Of a stretch of 64,000 nt of DNA, positions 7,505 through 15,918 are shown in pieces (the stretch's first letter is position 1; each line of letters opens with the position of its first letter). The DNA lies in contig JBAXTE010000005.1 of assembly GCA_037130365.1 (NCBI GenBank), forward strand, positions 1 through 64,000, written 5' to 3'. The DNA is from JBAXTE01 sp037130365. Its GTDB lineage: Bacteria; Bacteroidota; Bacteroidia; Bacteroidales; WCHB1-69. The translations under genes were made by a program, and so were the position numbers. The notes beneath the pieces are model-generated. The model was not told where the DNA came from, did not search any database, and saw only the letters and a list, made by a program, of their open reading frames with translations.

Positions 7505-8605
7505 TTATTGTTTTTCGGTTGCTTCTTGTAACATTTTATAATGACAGCGTAGTACATCGTGATTTTCGAAATCTCTTAGATGTAAGCCATTTCCTTTACA
7601 CCATTTGAATTCATTGCAATTGGCACAAGTCCCTTCCTTAGCCCAAGAACGATTGCGCATAATTTGAAATTTATTGTTCCAAACATCTAAAAACGAATCG
7701 TGGTAAATATTTCCTTGGACTACGTGTTTACTATTATTTGGGCAAGCCGAAATAGACCCGTCGTTAAGCACCGATGCAATATTGATTCCTGCTCGGCAGA
7801 AGAAAAGTCCATCACGAACTTCTCCTTCAAAACTTCCCAAAAACCCTTCGCAACCAAAACTGGCTTGAATCAAGTTTTCTTTTCTGCATTTTGCAATAAA
7901 ATTCATGATCAATAACAGTTGAGAAGAATCTATTTGCAACATCGGATCATCCTTTGCTCTTCCAATTGGATCGATTGCAAAAATTCGCCAATATTTAACT
8001 CCCAAACCAATCAAATACTCTTTTATTTGTTCGAGTTGATGAATGTTTTTTTGAGTTATGCAGGTAACCACATCATACGCAATGTCTTTAGTGTTTGCCA
8101 CCATTTTTATTGCATCAGATGCTTTTGCAAACGATTGAGGATTCCCTCTAAGCCAGTTGTGGCTATCTTCGAGTCCATCAAGGCTAATGGTTATTGAATG
8201 TAGTCCAGCCGATAAAAGTTCTTGAAACTTTGATTCGGTTAGTATTAACCCATTTGTAACCATTCCCCAGGGAAACCCCATTTTGTTTAATTCTGTTCCA
8301 ATATAGGGCAAATCAGAACGCACCAATGGCTCACCACCAGTGATTACAATCATTACTTTGTTTGGGTTATACTGAGAACTTACCTCTTTTGCAATGGCCA
8401 AAAAATCATTGGCAGGCATATCTTTTGCGAGGACATCGCTATGACAATCGCTTCCGCAATGGAGACATTTGATGTTGCAACGCACCGTACATTCCCAGAA
8501 AAAATAGGTTAAATCATGAATTTTTGATTGTAAATCGATGTACTTAGACGACAGATTAAGTGCCATTTTACGACTAAACGAAGGTTTAATGCTGGATTTT
8601 TTCAT
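7505..8605 (-). CDS. Radical SAM/SPASM enzyme, rSAM/lipoprotein-type system
   Basis: 366 aa from the ATG at 8603-8605. The radical SAM cluster motif is C43-x3-C47-x2-C50, followed by the SAM-binding GGEP (ITGGEPL). The C-terminal SPASM region has the cysteines expected for auxiliary Fe-S clusters (FCRAG, SACPN, CANCNEFKWCKG, LRCHYK). SPASM enzymes usually modify ribosomal peptides or proteins. The architecture and the flanking YGxP proteins fit what I recall as the Bacteroidetes rSAM/lipoprotein families TIGR04133/TIGR04134, although I could not run a search. It sits 5 bases after the 57-aa lipoprotein gene and 4 bases before another lipoprotein gene. Confidence 0.88.
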   Translation of the reverse strand: MKKSSIKPSFSRKMALNLSSKYIDLQSKIHDLTYFFWECTVRCNIKCLHCGSDCHSDVLAKDMPANDFLAIAKEVSSQYNPNKVMIVITGGEPLVRSDLPYIGTELNKMGFPWGMVTNGLILTESKFQELLSAGLHSITISLDGLEDSHNWLRGNPQSFAKASDAIKMVANTKDIAYDVVTCITQKNIHQLEQIKEYLIGLGVKYWRIFAIDPIGRAKDDPMLQIDSSQLLLIMNFIAKCRKENLIQASFGCEGFLGSFEGEVRDGLFFCRAGINIASVLNDGSISACPNNSKHVVQGNIYHDSFLDVWNNKFQIMRNRSWAKEGTCANCNEFKWCKGNGLHLRDFENHDVLRCHYKMLQEATEKQ

Positions 8606-8610
8606 CAAGA

Positions 8611-8784
8611 TTATACCTTTTTAGAAGGATTTTGCGGAAATGTCTGAATAAACTCTGTGGTTCTTATCCCATATTTTGTAGCTGGAGCACCATATTTAGC
8701 CACCATTTTACGCGATCGGCAACCACACAAGAACATGGTTATGCTTACGATTAGTAATAGAATTGTAGTTTTTGAAATTTTCAT
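8611..8784 (-). CDS. 57-aa lipoprotein with tandem YG motifs, putative rSAM substrate
   Basis: 57 codons from ATG 8782-8784 to TAA 8611-8613. The N-terminal 22 residues form a lipoprotein signal (IVSITMFLCGC). The short mature part contains KYGAPATKYGIRTT, two closely spaced YG units, the first being YGAP as in the neighbouring T9SS protein. It lies 16 bases after the upstream gene and 5 bases before the radical SAM start, a spacing typical of a precursor co-expressed with its modifying enzyme. No homology was established; coding status is supported by signal peptide, spacing and motif. Confidence 0.75.
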   Translation of the reverse strand: MKISKTTILLLIVSITMFLCGCRSRKMVAKYGAPATKYGIRTTEFIQTFPQNPSKKV

Positions 8785-8800
8785 AGATTTCTGTTTTTTT

Positions 8801-9658
8801 CTACATCACAATTATTTTGCGAGTAACAATTACTGCATTTTGAATAAAGCTAAAGAAATACGTTCCAGCAACTAAGCTATCCACATTAATCGACAACTTT
8901 TGAGAACCTATAATTGGAGTTATTTTTTTAGAATATACCACCGACCCCAAATCGTTTGTAATAGAAATTAAGGCCTGAGTAGTTGCGTTTGCAGTAAACT
9001 CAACTACAAATGAACCATGGTTTGGGTTTGGATACACATTAAATTCAGGATCAGTTCCGCCAGATATTGGATTATTTGGGACTATGGGTGTTTTGTTTTT
9101 TGTAGTATCAACAGAAATCGGGAATTTTACAATTGGTTTAACGGGTGCTTTTGTGCTGTCAATTGGCGCCGATTGTTTAATGATAATGGGAGCAATTTTA
9201 GCGGTATCTTTAATCTCAATTGGCTTTTTGACCACTTTACAAGGAGGTGTATCTAATTGCGAAAGTTGAATATTGAGATCTATAGGCTCAAACTGTTTTG
9301 CTTTTATTTTGAATGTTTTAGAAGCAAACGAGCCACCAGATGCAGCGCCATCAACATCACTAGCAATGATAGTCAATTCTTTAGGTTCATCGTAATCTGA
9401 GTCGTAATTATAAAGTCTAATATAATATTCGCCATTAACGGATGACTTAAATTTTTGCTCATTTGAATTCCCATTACCCACAACTGAAAGTTGAATATTG
9501 GGAATTGGCAAATTGCATTCTTTTGAAGTGATAGTCCCTTTAATTCGAAAACTTGCTGGTGGTGCACCATACTGAGCAATTACTTTAGCCGAAAAGCCAA
9601 TTACAAATCCAATTAAAGCTAAGGTAAAGCTTGCAAATCGAAAAAACTGCTTTTTCAT
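8801..9658 (-). CDS. T9SS-sorted protein with an N-terminal QYGAPPASF motif
   Basis: 285 aa. A signal peptide (to about VIAQ) is followed at once by QYGAPPASFRIKGTI, so the motif sits at or near the mature N-terminus. Next comes a carboxypeptidase-regulatory-like beta-sandwich, a Pro/Lys/Thr linker, and a type IX sorting domain (FNVYPNPNHGSF, ending AGTYFFSFIQ and RKIIVM). In the known rSAM/lipoprotein system the lipoprotein has the same order: motif, KGxV, regulatory domain. Here the lipid anchor is replaced by T9SS export. First gene of the four-gene operon. Confidence 0.8.
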   Translation of the reverse strand: MKKQFFRFASFTLALIGFVIGFSAKVIAQYGAPPASFRIKGTITSKECNLPIPNIQLSVVGNGNSNEQKFKSSVNGEYYIRLYNYDSDYDEPKELTIIASDVDGAASGGSFASKTFKIKAKQFEPIDLNIQLSQLDTPPCKVVKKPIEIKDTAKIAPIIIKQSAPIDSTKAPVKPIVKFPISVDTTKNKTPIVPNNPISGGTDPEFNVYPNPNHGSFVVEFTANATTQALISITNDLGSVVYSKKITPIIGSQKLSINVDSLVAGTYFFSFIQNAVIVTRKIIVM

Positions 9659-9688
9659 AATTTTACTTTTTTAAAGAATATGAACTTA

Positions 9689-9696
9689 CAAATATA
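9689..9696 (-). promoter_or_regulatory. -7 box of the rSAM operon
   Basis: On the minus strand TATATTTG, a perfect TAnnTTTG, about 30 bases before the first ATG. A TTTG occurs further upstream at longer than usual spacing. Confidence 0.5.
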
Positions 9697-9852
9697 GTAA
9701 ATTATTGTGAATAGTCTGAATCAAATAGTTTGTGGTAAAATTATTTATTTTTTCAAAATATCTTTTTCGAACCTTTTTTAAAGTGGAATTTGTATGTCGA
9801 AATCAGCTTTTATACAATTATTCATCGATTTAGCAATTAAAAAGGAATCTTG

Positions 9853-9885
9853 TTTGCTTTTAATTGGATAATTTTTCTAATTTTA
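9853..9885 (+). promoter_or_regulatory. Putative glnA promoter
   Basis: TTTG at 9853-9856 and TAATTTTA at 9878-9885 are separated by 21 bases, close to the Bacteroidota -33/-7 layout, and lie 27 bases before the glnA ATG. Confidence 0.45.
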
Positions 9886-9912
9886 CCATCAAAATTATAA
9901 AAACAAAAGATC

Positions 9913-11415
9913 ATGAAAAACCAGATTGCTTTAAATCCGAACCCGCTGGTTCAACATCTTAAGAAACCATCATTTGAGTTTACTCGCGCCGACATCATAA
10001 AGTATGTTGAGGATAAAGAAATTAAAATGATAAACTTCAAATATGTTGCTGGTGATGGCAGATTAAAAACACTGAATTTTGCAATCAATAGTCGCGAACA
10101 TCTTGAAACCATTTTGACCTATGGAGAAAGAGTTGATGGGTCAAGTCTATTTTCATTCATAGAAGCTGGGTCTAGCGATTTATATGCTGTCCCACGTTAT
10201 CGTACAGCCTTTGTAGATCCATTTGCAGCTTTACCAACTATTTCGATGTTGTGTTCGTATTTTAACAAAGATGGTGAGCCATTAGAAAGTGCCCCAGAAT
10301 ATACCTTACACAAAGCTCACGAATCTTTTAAACAGGTTACGGGTATGAAATTCGAAGCAATGGGAGAACTCGAATTCTATTTAATTGCCGACAAAGACGA
10401 TTTGTTTCCAGCCATTGATCAAAAAGGATATCACGAATCTGGTCCATTTGGAAAATTCGAACAATTCAGATGCTCATGCATGAGCTTAATCGCCGAAGCT
10501 GGTGGTCAAATAAAATATGGTCATTCAGAAGTGGGTTGTTTTACTTTAGAAGATAAAATTTATGAACAAAACGAAATAGAATTTCTCCCTGTAAGTGTAG
10601 AAGATGCTGCTGATCAATTGGTTATTGCTAAGTGGATTATTCGCTCTTTGGCTTATGAATATGGAATTGACGTAACCTTTGCTCCAAAAATTACAACTGG
10701 GAAAGCTGGGTCTGGACTTCATATACATATGCGCATTGTTAAAGATGAAACGAATCAAATGTTGAAAGCTGGTAAATTATCGTCGATTGCAAAAACAGCG
10801 ATCGCTGGAATGATGGTTTGTGCACCATCTCTTACCGCTTTTGGTAATATGAATCCCACCTCATACTTTAGATTGGTTCCACATCAAGAAGCTCCAACCA
10901 ATATTTGCTGGGGTGATAGAAATAGATCGGTATTAGTAAGAGTTCCTCTAGGTTGGACATCAAAAACTGATATGATTAGTCAAGCAAATCCATTAGAAAA
11001 AGCTACGGGCAAATCTGGTGCATTTAAACAAACAATTGAACATAGAGGAGCAGATGGATCTGCTGATGTTTATCAACTTCTTGCAGGATTAGTAGTGTCA
11101 TGTCGACACGGTTTTGAAATGGCTGGTGCACTCGACTTAGCCACTAAAACTTATGTAGATGTAAATATATTTAAAGAAGAACATAAAGAAAAAGTAAAAC
11201 AATTAGCGCAATTACCAGCTTCTTGTTGGGAATCTGCGGATTGTTTAGATAAGCAACGTGATATTTTCATGAAACATGGGGTATTTAGCCCTGGAATGAT
11301 TGATGGAATTATTTCTAAGTTGAAATCCTTTAAAGATAAAGACATTCGGAAGAAAATTGAAAAAAATGAAGACGAAATGTTAGCTTTGGTTGCGAAACAT
11401 TTTTATTGTGGCTAA
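9913..11415 (+). CDS. glnA: Glutamine synthetase (GSI-like, about 500 aa form)
   Basis: 500 aa ATP-dependent ammonia-assimilating enzyme. The beta-Grasp N-domain is followed by the catalytic barrel, with the metal-site glutamate region (GELEFYL), GSGLHIHM (glutamate/ATP binding) and a C-terminal HRGADGSADVY region. It belongs to the Bacteroidetes-type longer GSI-related group: the usual adenylylation loop is not recognisable. Monocistronic between a divergent operon and a 1.2 kb non-coding region. I see no PII or GlnR-type operator. Confidence 0.93.
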   Translation: MKNQIALNPNPLVQHLKKPSFEFTRADIIKYVEDKEIKMINFKYVAGDGRLKTLNFAINSREHLETILTYGERVDGSSLFSFIEAGSSDLYAVPRYRTAFVDPFAALPTISMLCSYFNKDGEPLESAPEYTLHKAHESFKQVTGMKFEAMGELEFYLIADKDDLFPAIDQKGYHESGPFGKFEQFRCSCMSLIAEAGGQIKYGHSEVGCFTLEDKIYEQNEIEFLPVSVEDAADQLVIAKWIIRSLAYEYGIDVTFAPKITTGKAGSGLHIHMRIVKDETNQMLKAGKLSSIAKTAIAGMMVCAPSLTAFGNMNPTSYFRLVPHQEAPTNICWGDRNRSVLVRVPLGWTSKTDMISQANPLEKATGKSGAFKQTIEHRGADGSADVYQLLAGLVVSCRHGFEMAGALDLATKTYVDVNIFKEEHKEKVKQLAQLPASCWESADCLDKQRDIFMKHGVFSPGMIDGIISKLKSFKDKDIRKKIEKNEDEMLALVAKHFYCG

Positions 11416-11427
11416 ATAGTGTTTGCC

Positions 11428-11589
11428 AGAAAACGCCATCTATTTCCCCGCCTGCCGATGCAACCAACTTATTGCGGCGGGCAGGGTTATTTTTGCATTG
11501 AAAACAGTCATTTACCAATGTAATTCCGATAGATTCCATCGGTACCTAGGTTTTCAATGCTGTAAAAATGCCTAACATCTGCCATTTTC
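11428..11589 (+). repeat. Dispersed repeat family, copy 1
   Basis: The core 11500-11589 matches the reverse strand of 53389-53475, and its first 30 bases are identical. The flanking motif AGAAAACGCCA (11428-11438) also recurs in copy 2. Between them, copy 1 carries an extra GC-rich hairpin (11446-11486, CCCCGCCTGCC pairing with GGCGGGCAGGG). An internal stem CCGAT...ATCGG is conserved in position but changed in loop sequence. It starts just after the glnA stop, in the same orientation. Confidence 0.8.
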
Positions 11590-11685
11590 TAATAAAAACA
11601 AGGAGAGACATGTAAAATTAGATATTTTTTTAATCGACTTTTTTTGATCAAAAACTTCAAATATCTCTTAAATTTTAATTCGATT

Positions 11686-11931
11686 CATACTTTTTCTTGA
11701 CAAAAAGTATGCAAAAGTCAAGACGGAGCGAATGTGTTTGTTCTTATAAAGATTTCAAAATAAAAGCAATACAATAGCAGCATAGGCAAATTTAAAGCCT
11801 AATACTTTATTTTATATTAATTGCTTTTCAAATGCTTTAAATTTGGACATAAATGCCCCTGCTGTATTGCTAATATTTTGAAATCCTTATTATTTCTATA
11901 AACTACGCTCCATCGGTCAAAAAACAATCAA
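11686..11931. repeat. Large palindromic element
   Basis: It opens with a perfect 10-base-arm hairpin (11686-11711, CATACTTTTT/AAAAAGTATG around CTTGAC). The longer imperfect palindrome follows: GGAGCG 11725 with CGCTCC 11926; GATTTCAAAAT 11751 with ATTTTGAAATC 11875; AGCAATACA 11765 with TGTATTGCT 11863; and AAATTTAAAGC with GCTTTAAATTT around 11788 and 11834. No coding potential is seen. It looks like a MITE-type or structured RNA element. Confidence 0.7.
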
Positions 11932-12128
11932 ACTCCGAAAAAATAGATGAGACATCTTAAAAAGTAGTGGGAGAAGTTTCGGATTAATAGCATTTTTTAC
12001 AAGGTTGGTTTTAACGCTCATGCGGGTCTAAGATACAAACCTCATAAAATAAAAGCCTCATATTCATAGAATTAAGCTTTCTATGTGGGCATAAACCGCC
12101 TTGAGCAAAAGAGCGTGAAGAACCGAGA

Positions 12129-12407
12129 CCCGCCTTTGCGGGACGAGCTCTATACGACCTTTAAATAAAATAAATAGACCCGTATAAAAAAGAGTCAGTT
12201 CTGCGTTAAGAGATCGATGGTGTTTGACGACGTTAGACAAAATGGAGATTTGAAGTGTTTTTTTTACTAGAAATACCATTTTGGTTAAAAGGAGGAGTTC
12301 ATCGATTTTAAGCAGAACTGGTTCTTTTTTAGCACTTTTGCGACAGCGGCGGCATTTTTTGCCACGCTTTTAGCGTGATGCCTGGGAGTTTATCCCGCAA
12401 GGCGGGA
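12129..12407. repeat. Cluster of hairpins and a nested inverted repeat
   Basis: CCCGC/GCGGG at 12129-12142. A long inverted repeat CAGTTCTGCG... (12196-12219) with ...GCAGAACTG (12300-12320) encloses CAAAATGG (12238) and CCATTTTG (12276). CACGC/GCGTG at 12363-12377. TCCCGC/GCGGGA at 12393-12407. The GC-rich stems stand out from the AT-rich background. The remaining non-coding sequence between glnA and pgk shows nothing else I can name. Confidence 0.65.
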
Positions 12408-12572
12408 GCATTAGGACATGTAAAAGGAAATTTTTTATTCTTTTTACACTCAAGTTTGAAAATATGATTTCTTCCATTTGAAAGAAAACAGAACTTCTTT
12501 TATTTACCTATATCCCTTATTTTTACATTACCCCCATTAATAGGGTTAGAGCCAATCGTTTATACAATAAAT

Positions 12573-12600
12573 AAAAAGCCTCGAAATTCGAGGCTTTTTA
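12573..12600. terminator. Bidirectional-looking terminator after pgk
   Basis: A-run, stem AAAGCCTCG/CGAGGCTTT with a short AAATT loop, T-run. It ends 43 bases beyond the pgk stop and is suitable for minus-strand transcription. Confidence 0.85.
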
Positions 12601-12642
12601 TTTGTTGTATTTTTTTGGTTTATCCCAAATGCATAATTCTGT

Positions 12643-13833
12643 TTAATCGGTAAGTGCTTTTATTCCTGGAAGTGTTTTTCCTTCAAGATATTCGAGCATA
12701 GCGCCACCACCAGTAGAAACATAAGAAATTTGGTCAGCTAGGTTATACTGATTTATTGCGGCAACAGAATCGCCACCACCAACTAATGAATAAGAGCCAC
12801 TAATGGTTGCACTCGAAATTGCAATAGCCATAGCCTTCGTGCCTTGCTTAAAGTTTGAGAGTTCAAAAACACCCATTGGGCCATTCCAAAGAATAGTTTG
12901 TGATTTATTAATCAGTTCGGCATATCTTCTTCGAGTTCGTTTTCCAATATCCAACCCCATCCATTCTCCTTGAATGTTATCGGCATCAATTTCAATAACA
13001 TTTGCATCGTTAGAAAAACCGTCAGCAGCAATTACATCCGTAGGAAATAATATATTTACCCCTTTTCGCATTGCTTCATTAATGATATATTTGGCATCAT
13101 CTAAATAAGCTTCTTCGTATAAAGAGTTGCCAATTTCGCCGCCTAAAGCTTTAATAAATGTAAAAGCCATCCCGCCACCAATAATCAAATTATCTACTTT
13201 ATTAAGCAAGTTCTTAATAATCGATAATTTGGTAGAGACTTTTGCCCCTCCAATTAGAGCGGTAAAAGGAGGCTGAGCAGCACCTAAAATGTAATCTAAA
13301 TTTCGAATTTCGCTCGCTAAAAGCAACCCAAAATATTTATCTTTTGGAAAAAATTTAGCCACTGTTGTTGTAGAAGCATGTTCTCTGTGTGCTGTAGCAA
13401 AAGCATCATTTACATATATATCAGCTAGTGAAGCAAGTTCTTTGGCAAATTCTTCATCGCCAGCTTCCTCCTCTGGATAAAAACGCATATTTTCCATCAA
13501 AGCTACATCCCCTGGTTTAAGGTCTTTAGCAACCATTTTGGTTTTTTCGCCAAATAAATCACGGGTAAAGATTACTTTTCTACCCAAATAGCTAGAAAGC
13601 AACGGAACAATAGGTGTTAATGAATAATCATCTTCGTATCCACCTTTTGGACGACCAAGGTGTGACATAAGAATTACAGCGCCGCCGTCGTCAAGAATTT
13701 TTTGGATAGTAGGGATTGATTCCTTTATGCGAGTATCATCTGTAATTTGACGATTATGGTTTAATGGAACGTTGTAATCTACCCGTACAAGGACTTTTTT
13801 TCCTTTAAAATTCACATCTGCAACAGTTTTCAT
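12643..13833 (-). CDS. pgk: Phosphoglycerate kinase (canonical)
   Basis: 396 aa glycolytic enzyme converting 1,3-bisphosphoglycerate and ADP to 3-phosphoglycerate and ATP. All family signatures are present: VRVDYNVPLN near the N-terminus, SHLGRPKG, the substrate arginine in TAHREHAS, GGAKVSTK, WNGPMGVFE, and the C-terminal GGGDSVAAI and STGGGAMLEYLEG. Cytosolic, normal length. Followed by a strong terminator. A second, divergent copy is at 29673-30953. Confidence 0.98.
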   Translation of the reverse strand: MKTVADVNFKGKKVLVRVDYNVPLNHNRQITDDTRIKESIPTIQKILDDGGAVILMSHLGRPKGGYEDDYSLTPIVPLLSSYLGRKVIFTRDLFGEKTKMVAKDLKPGDVALMENMRFYPEEEAGDEEFAKELASLADIYVNDAFATAHREHASTTTVAKFFPKDKYFGLLLASEIRNLDYILGAAQPPFTALIGGAKVSTKLSIIKNLLNKVDNLIIGGGMAFTFIKALGGEIGNSLYEEAYLDDAKYIINEAMRKGVNILFPTDVIAADGFSNDANVIEIDADNIQGEWMGLDIGKRTRRRYAELINKSQTILWNGPMGVFELSNFKQGTKAMAIAISSATISGSYSLVGGGDSVAAINQYNLADQISYVSTGGGAMLEYLEGKTLPGIKALTD

Positions 13834-14017
13834 CGTATATTGAGTTTAATTATTATTTGCTTAGAACTATTATGCGGAGAACGTTTTGTTGAAATGGTTG
13901 AAATAATATACATTGAATAATAGGTCAATATTACAAAGAAATTTGCAAACCATCAAATCAAAATTGTTAAATGACTTAATTGTTAAATTTATAAATTTCT
14001 AATGTTGATGTTTTTTG

Positions 14018-14025
14018 TAAGTTTG
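14018..14025 (+). promoter_or_regulatory. Putative -7 box of ispG
   Basis: TAAGTTTG fits TAnnTTTG and is 16 bases before the ispG ATG, implying a very short leader. No clear -33 box is seen. Confidence 0.4.
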
Positions 14026-14041
14026 CATTAAATATTATTTC

Positions 14042-15709
14042 ATGGCAGCAGTTCATAATCGATTAATTACTAGAGAAGTTAAAGTTGGAGATATTGCCAT
14101 CGGTGGCAAAAACCCTATTCGTATTCAATCAATGACGAATATTAATACACTGAACACCGATGCTGTAGTTGAACAAACAATGAATTTGGTAACGGTAGGT
14201 TGCGAATTAGTTCGGATTACAGCTCCTGGTATTGCCGAAGCAGAAAATTTAAACGTAATAAAAAAGTTGCTCCTTTCGAAGGGGTTTCGTGTTCCAATTA
14301 TTGCTGATATTCATTTTAGTGCAAAAGCCGCCGAAATAGCTGCTCAATTTGTTGATAAAGTCCGTATTAATCCAGGTAATTATGCCGACAAAAAGCAATT
14401 TAAACAACACGAATACACCGAGTTAGAATATCAATTTGAATTGGAACGAATCTATTCTCGAATTAAGCCGTTAATTGAAATTTGTAAGAAAAATGGTACT
14501 GCAATGAGAATTGGGGTCAACCACGGCTCATTATCCGACAGAATTATTAGCCGTTATGGCGATACACCTATGGGAATGGCTATGTCTGCAGTAGAATATG
14601 CAAACATTTGCCAGTCACTTGGTTTTGAGAACATCATTTTTTCGATGAAATCAAGCGATGTTAAAGTTATGATTTATTCTACCCGACTTTTAGTTCATCT
14701 TTTTAATCAAAAAGGAGTTAGTTTTCCTATTCATGTTGGAGTTACTGAAGCTGGTGCTGGTGTTGATGGTCGCATTCGATCAGCAGCTGGAATTGGTGCA
14801 CTTCTATCCGAAGGAATTGGAGACACCATAAGAGTTTCCCTCACAGAAAGCCCTGTGGCAGAAATTCCTGTGGCAAAAGAAATCGTGGCTCCATACTCAA
14901 TTGAAAACACCGTTTTTGTTGAAACTATGCCTTTTGCAAAAAAATATTATCCTCACCATAATCCCTTTGAATACTCAGTTAGAGCATCTTTCGCAAACTC
15001 AACTCGAGCAATAATTATTTCTGATTCCAAAAACATTAAAACAGAAGATGTTTCTACAAAATCTACGGCCTTATATCCTCAAATAAATATTGACACACCC
15101 AAAGAAACTTTTCAAAAAGCTCAAATAACAGCTTTGCCTATTGTGATTTCTTCAACTGTTGAGACTCCAATTCAAAAAGTTAAAGATTTCATAGCGAGTG
15201 AATTGTTTGATAACAAAAATCCACTTTTGTTTAAACGAGATTATTTAGACTTAAATTCAGATGAAATTTTTATAAAAGCCGCCGCAGATATTGGGGCACT
15301 TGCTGCAGATGGGTTTGTAAATGGAATTGAAATTATTGGTTCGAAAATATCTACAGATCAGTGCTATAAATTATCTCTCGACATCTTACAATCGTGTGGA
15401 TTAAGATATTACAAAACTGAAATTATTTCATGTCCTTCTTGTGGCAGAACTAATTACAACATTGAAGAATTGCTCGAGGAGGTTAAAACCAGATTGAGTC
15501 ATTTCGAAGGGCTCAAAATTGCCGTTATGGGATGTGTTGTAAACGGACCTGGCGAAATGTCTGATGCAGATTATGGTTTAGTTGGTGCTGGAGAAGGAAA
15601 GTTATGGCTCTATAAAGGGAAAATGCCCATTTTAAAACACATCGAGCAATCTCAGGCAGTCGAAAAACTTATTGAAGTAATAACAGCGGATTTAATTTCG
15701 AAAAAATAA
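14042..15709 (+). CDS. ispG: 4-hydroxy-3-methylbut-2-enyl diphosphate synthase, long form
   Basis: 555 aa Fe-S enzyme of the MEP isoprenoid pathway, converting MEcPP to HMBPP. The N-terminal TIM barrel starts with GGKNPIRIQSMTN. The C-terminal cluster domain has CPSCGR near 470 and VMGCVVNGPGE near 495. The extra central domain (roughly residues 270-420) is the insertion found in Bacteroidetes, Chlamydia and plants. The ATG follows a Bacteroidota-type promoter closely. Single gene. Confidence 0.97.
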   Translation: MAAVHNRLITREVKVGDIAIGGKNPIRIQSMTNINTLNTDAVVEQTMNLVTVGCELVRITAPGIAEAENLNVIKKLLLSKGFRVPIIADIHFSAKAAEIAAQFVDKVRINPGNYADKKQFKQHEYTELEYQFELERIYSRIKPLIEICKKNGTAMRIGVNHGSLSDRIISRYGDTPMGMAMSAVEYANICQSLGFENIIFSMKSSDVKVMIYSTRLLVHLFNQKGVSFPIHVGVTEAGAGVDGRIRSAAGIGALLSEGIGDTIRVSLTESPVAEIPVAKEIVAPYSIENTVFVETMPFAKKYYPHHNPFEYSVRASFANSTRAIIISDSKNIKTEDVSTKSTALYPQINIDTPKETFQKAQITALPIVISSTVETPIQKVKDFIASELFDNKNPLLFKRDYLDLNSDEIFIKAAADIGALAADGFVNGIEIIGSKISTDQCYKLSLDILQSCGLRYYKTEIISCPSCGRTNYNIEELLEEVKTRLSHFEGLKIAVMGCVVNGPGEMSDADYGLVGAGEGKLWLYKGKMPILKHIEQSQAVEKLIEVITADLISKK

Positions 15710-15711
15710 TA

Positions 15712-15776
15712 CCGCTTCTAGATATAATATAGTCCATTTCTCAAGCGTTCAATGAACTATTTATATCTACGAGCGG
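15712..15776. repeat. Long imperfect hairpin after ispG
   Basis: CCGCTTCTAGATATAA (15712-15727) pairs with TTATATCTACGAGCGG (15761-15776) at 14 of 16 positions. The stem continues inward (TAGTCCATT with AATGAACTA) to a roughly 12-base loop. There is no T-run, so it is unlike an intrinsic terminator. Such elements resemble REP or attC-like palindromes. The rest of 15777-15907 holds no recognised feature. Confidence 0.6.
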
Positions 15777-15907
15777 CATTAGACCAATCGCCCCGCAGCT
15801 AGCTTTTGGCAGAGGATTTCTTGTGATTCCTTTCGTGCCACGGGACAGATTATTATTTGTTTAACTTTAATTTCCAGTATTCACCCACAACTGATCAGCA
15901 AACCGCT

Positions 15908-15917
15908 GTTATGGGCT
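15908..15917. repeat. 10-base inverted repeat flanking the lipoprotein gene (3' side)
   Basis: GTTATGGGCT here and its exact reverse complement AGCCCATAAC at 16759-16768 bracket the gene 15919-16749, touching its stop codon and lying 10 bases before its start. Confidence 0.6.
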
Positions 15918-15918
15918 G

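Noticed and set aside
8657..8875. 72-codon plus-strand ORF in the rSAM operon
   Set aside because: Antisense shadow of the 57-aa lipoprotein gene and the end of the T9SS gene.
12064..12279. 71-codon minus-strand ORF between glnA and pgk
   Set aside because: It lies across hairpins and repeats, has no supporting RBS or neighbour, and its composition looks like translated repeat DNA.
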